Origin: Planctomycetota bacterium
GTDB lineage: Bacteria; Planctomycetota; UBA11346
Assembly: GCA_013821615.1 (NCBI GenBank)
Contig: JACDGQ010000107.1
Coordinates: 1 to 8,519 of the forward strand
DNA: 8,519 nucleotides
Reading direction: 5' to 3'
Made by a program: the position numbers and the translations under genes. The notes below the pieces were generated by a model, which did not search any database, was not told the DNA's origin, and was given only the letters and a program-made list of their open reading frames with translations. Position 1 is the stretch's first letter, and each line of letters starts with the position of its first letter. Shown one piece after another: positions 7,779 through 8,519 of this stretch.

Positions 7779-8519
7779 GCGCGCATCCCCCCGCGGCCGC
7801 GGCGCACGGCGCCGGCGCCGCCATCACCACCCAGCCGATCCAACCCGGCCTCAGCGCCGAGCAGCTGCTCGCCAAGCTCGCGCCGTTCAACGCCGAGCGC
7901 GACCCGCGCGATCGCTGGGGCCTGACCGTGATCGTACCGGCCAGCCGCCTGCGCGAAGTGGTGCGCCACCTGCGCGACGACCCCGAGCTGCGCTTCGGCA
8001 TGCTGCTCGACGTGGTCGGCATCGACTACTTGGCCTTCCCCGACCACCGTGGCGCGCGCTACGCAGTCACCTACCCGCTCAAGAGCCTGGCCTTCCGCCA
8101 CCGCGTGACGCTCAAGGTCTGGATCGAGGAGGAGGACGCCAAGGTCCCCAGCCTGCACGACCTGTTCAAGAGCGCCGACTGGGCCGAGCGCGAGACCTGG
8201 GACCAGTACGGCATCGTCTTCGTCGGCCACCCCAATCTCAAGCGCCTGCTCAACCACCACGAGTTCGTCGGCCACCCGCTGCGCAAGGACTACCCCTGCC
8301 AGAAGCGCCAGAAGCTCTCGACCAACGATCCGATGGTCGACCAGCTCGAGGCCCAGCTCAAGCGCCGTGGCTACACCGTGGTCGAGCGCGGCGAAGCGCA
8401 CGATGGCGTGCCGATCAGCGCGGTTGGCAGCGTGCCGCTGGGTGACCGCAGCGCTGGCGCGGTGAAGACCTCGGGCGGCGCCGGCGCCGTCGGCGCGGGC
8501 GCGCCGGCCACTACCGGCA
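7775..8519 (+). CDS. nuoC: NADH-quinone oxidoreductase subunit C, 5' part (possible NuoCD fusion)
   Basis: The frame is open to the right edge, with 248 complete codons visible. It starts with the ATG overlapping the nuoB stop. After an Ala-rich N-terminus (MSAHPPAAAAHGAG), the complex I 30-kDa domain runs from about residue 27 to 175, with FGMLLDVVGIDYLAFPD in the middle and the signature ERETWDQYGI...GHPNLKRLL...FVGHPLRKDYP near its end. This subunit supports the NuoB/NuoD interface in the hydrophilic arm and carries no cofactor. Past GHPLRKDYP about 70 more residues follow without a stop, the last ones a Gly/Ala/Thr-rich run (SAGAVKTSGGAGAVGAGAPATTG). This is either an extended tail or a linker to a fused NuoD, as in NuoCD proteins. 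The window ends before this can be decided. Confidence 0.95.
   Translation, partial: MSAHPPAAAAHGAGAAITTQPIQPGLSAEQLLAKLAPFNAERDPRDRWGLTVIVPASRLREVVRHLRDDPELRFGMLLDVVGIDYLAFPDHRGARYAVTYPLKSLAFRHRVTLKVWIEEEDAKVPSLHDLFKSADWAERETWDQYGIVFVGHPNLKRLLNHHEFVGHPLRKDYPCQKRQKLSTNDPMVDQLEAQLKRRGYTVVERGEAHDGVPISAVGSVPLGDRSAGAVKTSGGAGAVGAGAPATTG

Overview
The window is a high-GC bacterial chromosome segment with two parts. From about 1950 to the right end it is ordinary core genome: a tRNA-Lys, a protein-quality-control operon (mcsA-mcsB-clpC, minus strand) and, divergent from it, the start of a respiratory complex I operon (nuoA-nuoB-nuoC, plus strand). From about 1949 down to position 1 it is accessory DNA: a SUKH (SMI1/KNR4) family gene, a repeat-rich spacer, a formylglycine-generating-enzyme-like (SUMF1) gene that stops abruptly, and what looks like the end of an IS3-type insertion sequence. 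A hand count gives 29/60 G+C at 481-540 in the SUMF1 gene and 45/60 at 7561-7620 in nuoB, so composition shifts between the two parts.

The organism is not certain. McsA-McsB-ClpC next to each other without the repressor CtsR, a SUMF1 gene, and a dispersed-repeat-like double hairpin together suggest a high-GC member of the Planctomycetes/Verrucomicrobia (PVC) group. This is inference from gene content only.

The quality-control genes form a tight unit. mcsA and mcsB overlap by ATGA, and clpC follows mcsB after 59 bases. McsB is a protein arginine kinase, McsA its zinc-binding activator, and ClpC the AAA+ unfoldase that takes phosphoarginine-tagged proteins to ClpP. The key residues of the pathway can be read in the sequence: the McsB catalytic Cys and RDxxRA motif, and two Glu residues in ClpC at the positions of the known phosphoarginine docking sites. 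A two-tier hairpin follows clpC, then tRNA-Lys(CTT) and a clear intrinsic terminator.

The 375-base divergent spacer between mcsA and nuoA holds five 8-base tandem repeats built on the palindrome TCCGGA, a 19-base inverted repeat and a plausible sigma70-type promoter for nuoA. nuoB and nuoC overlap by ATGA. nuoC runs off the right edge with a Gly/Ala-rich tail that may be a linker to a fused NuoD.

No wholly new system is proved here. The items most worth a second look are the IS/SUMF1 junction, the SUKH protein with an unrecognised C-terminal half beside a tRNA, the two repeat structures at 762-915, and the TCCGGA array between the two operons.
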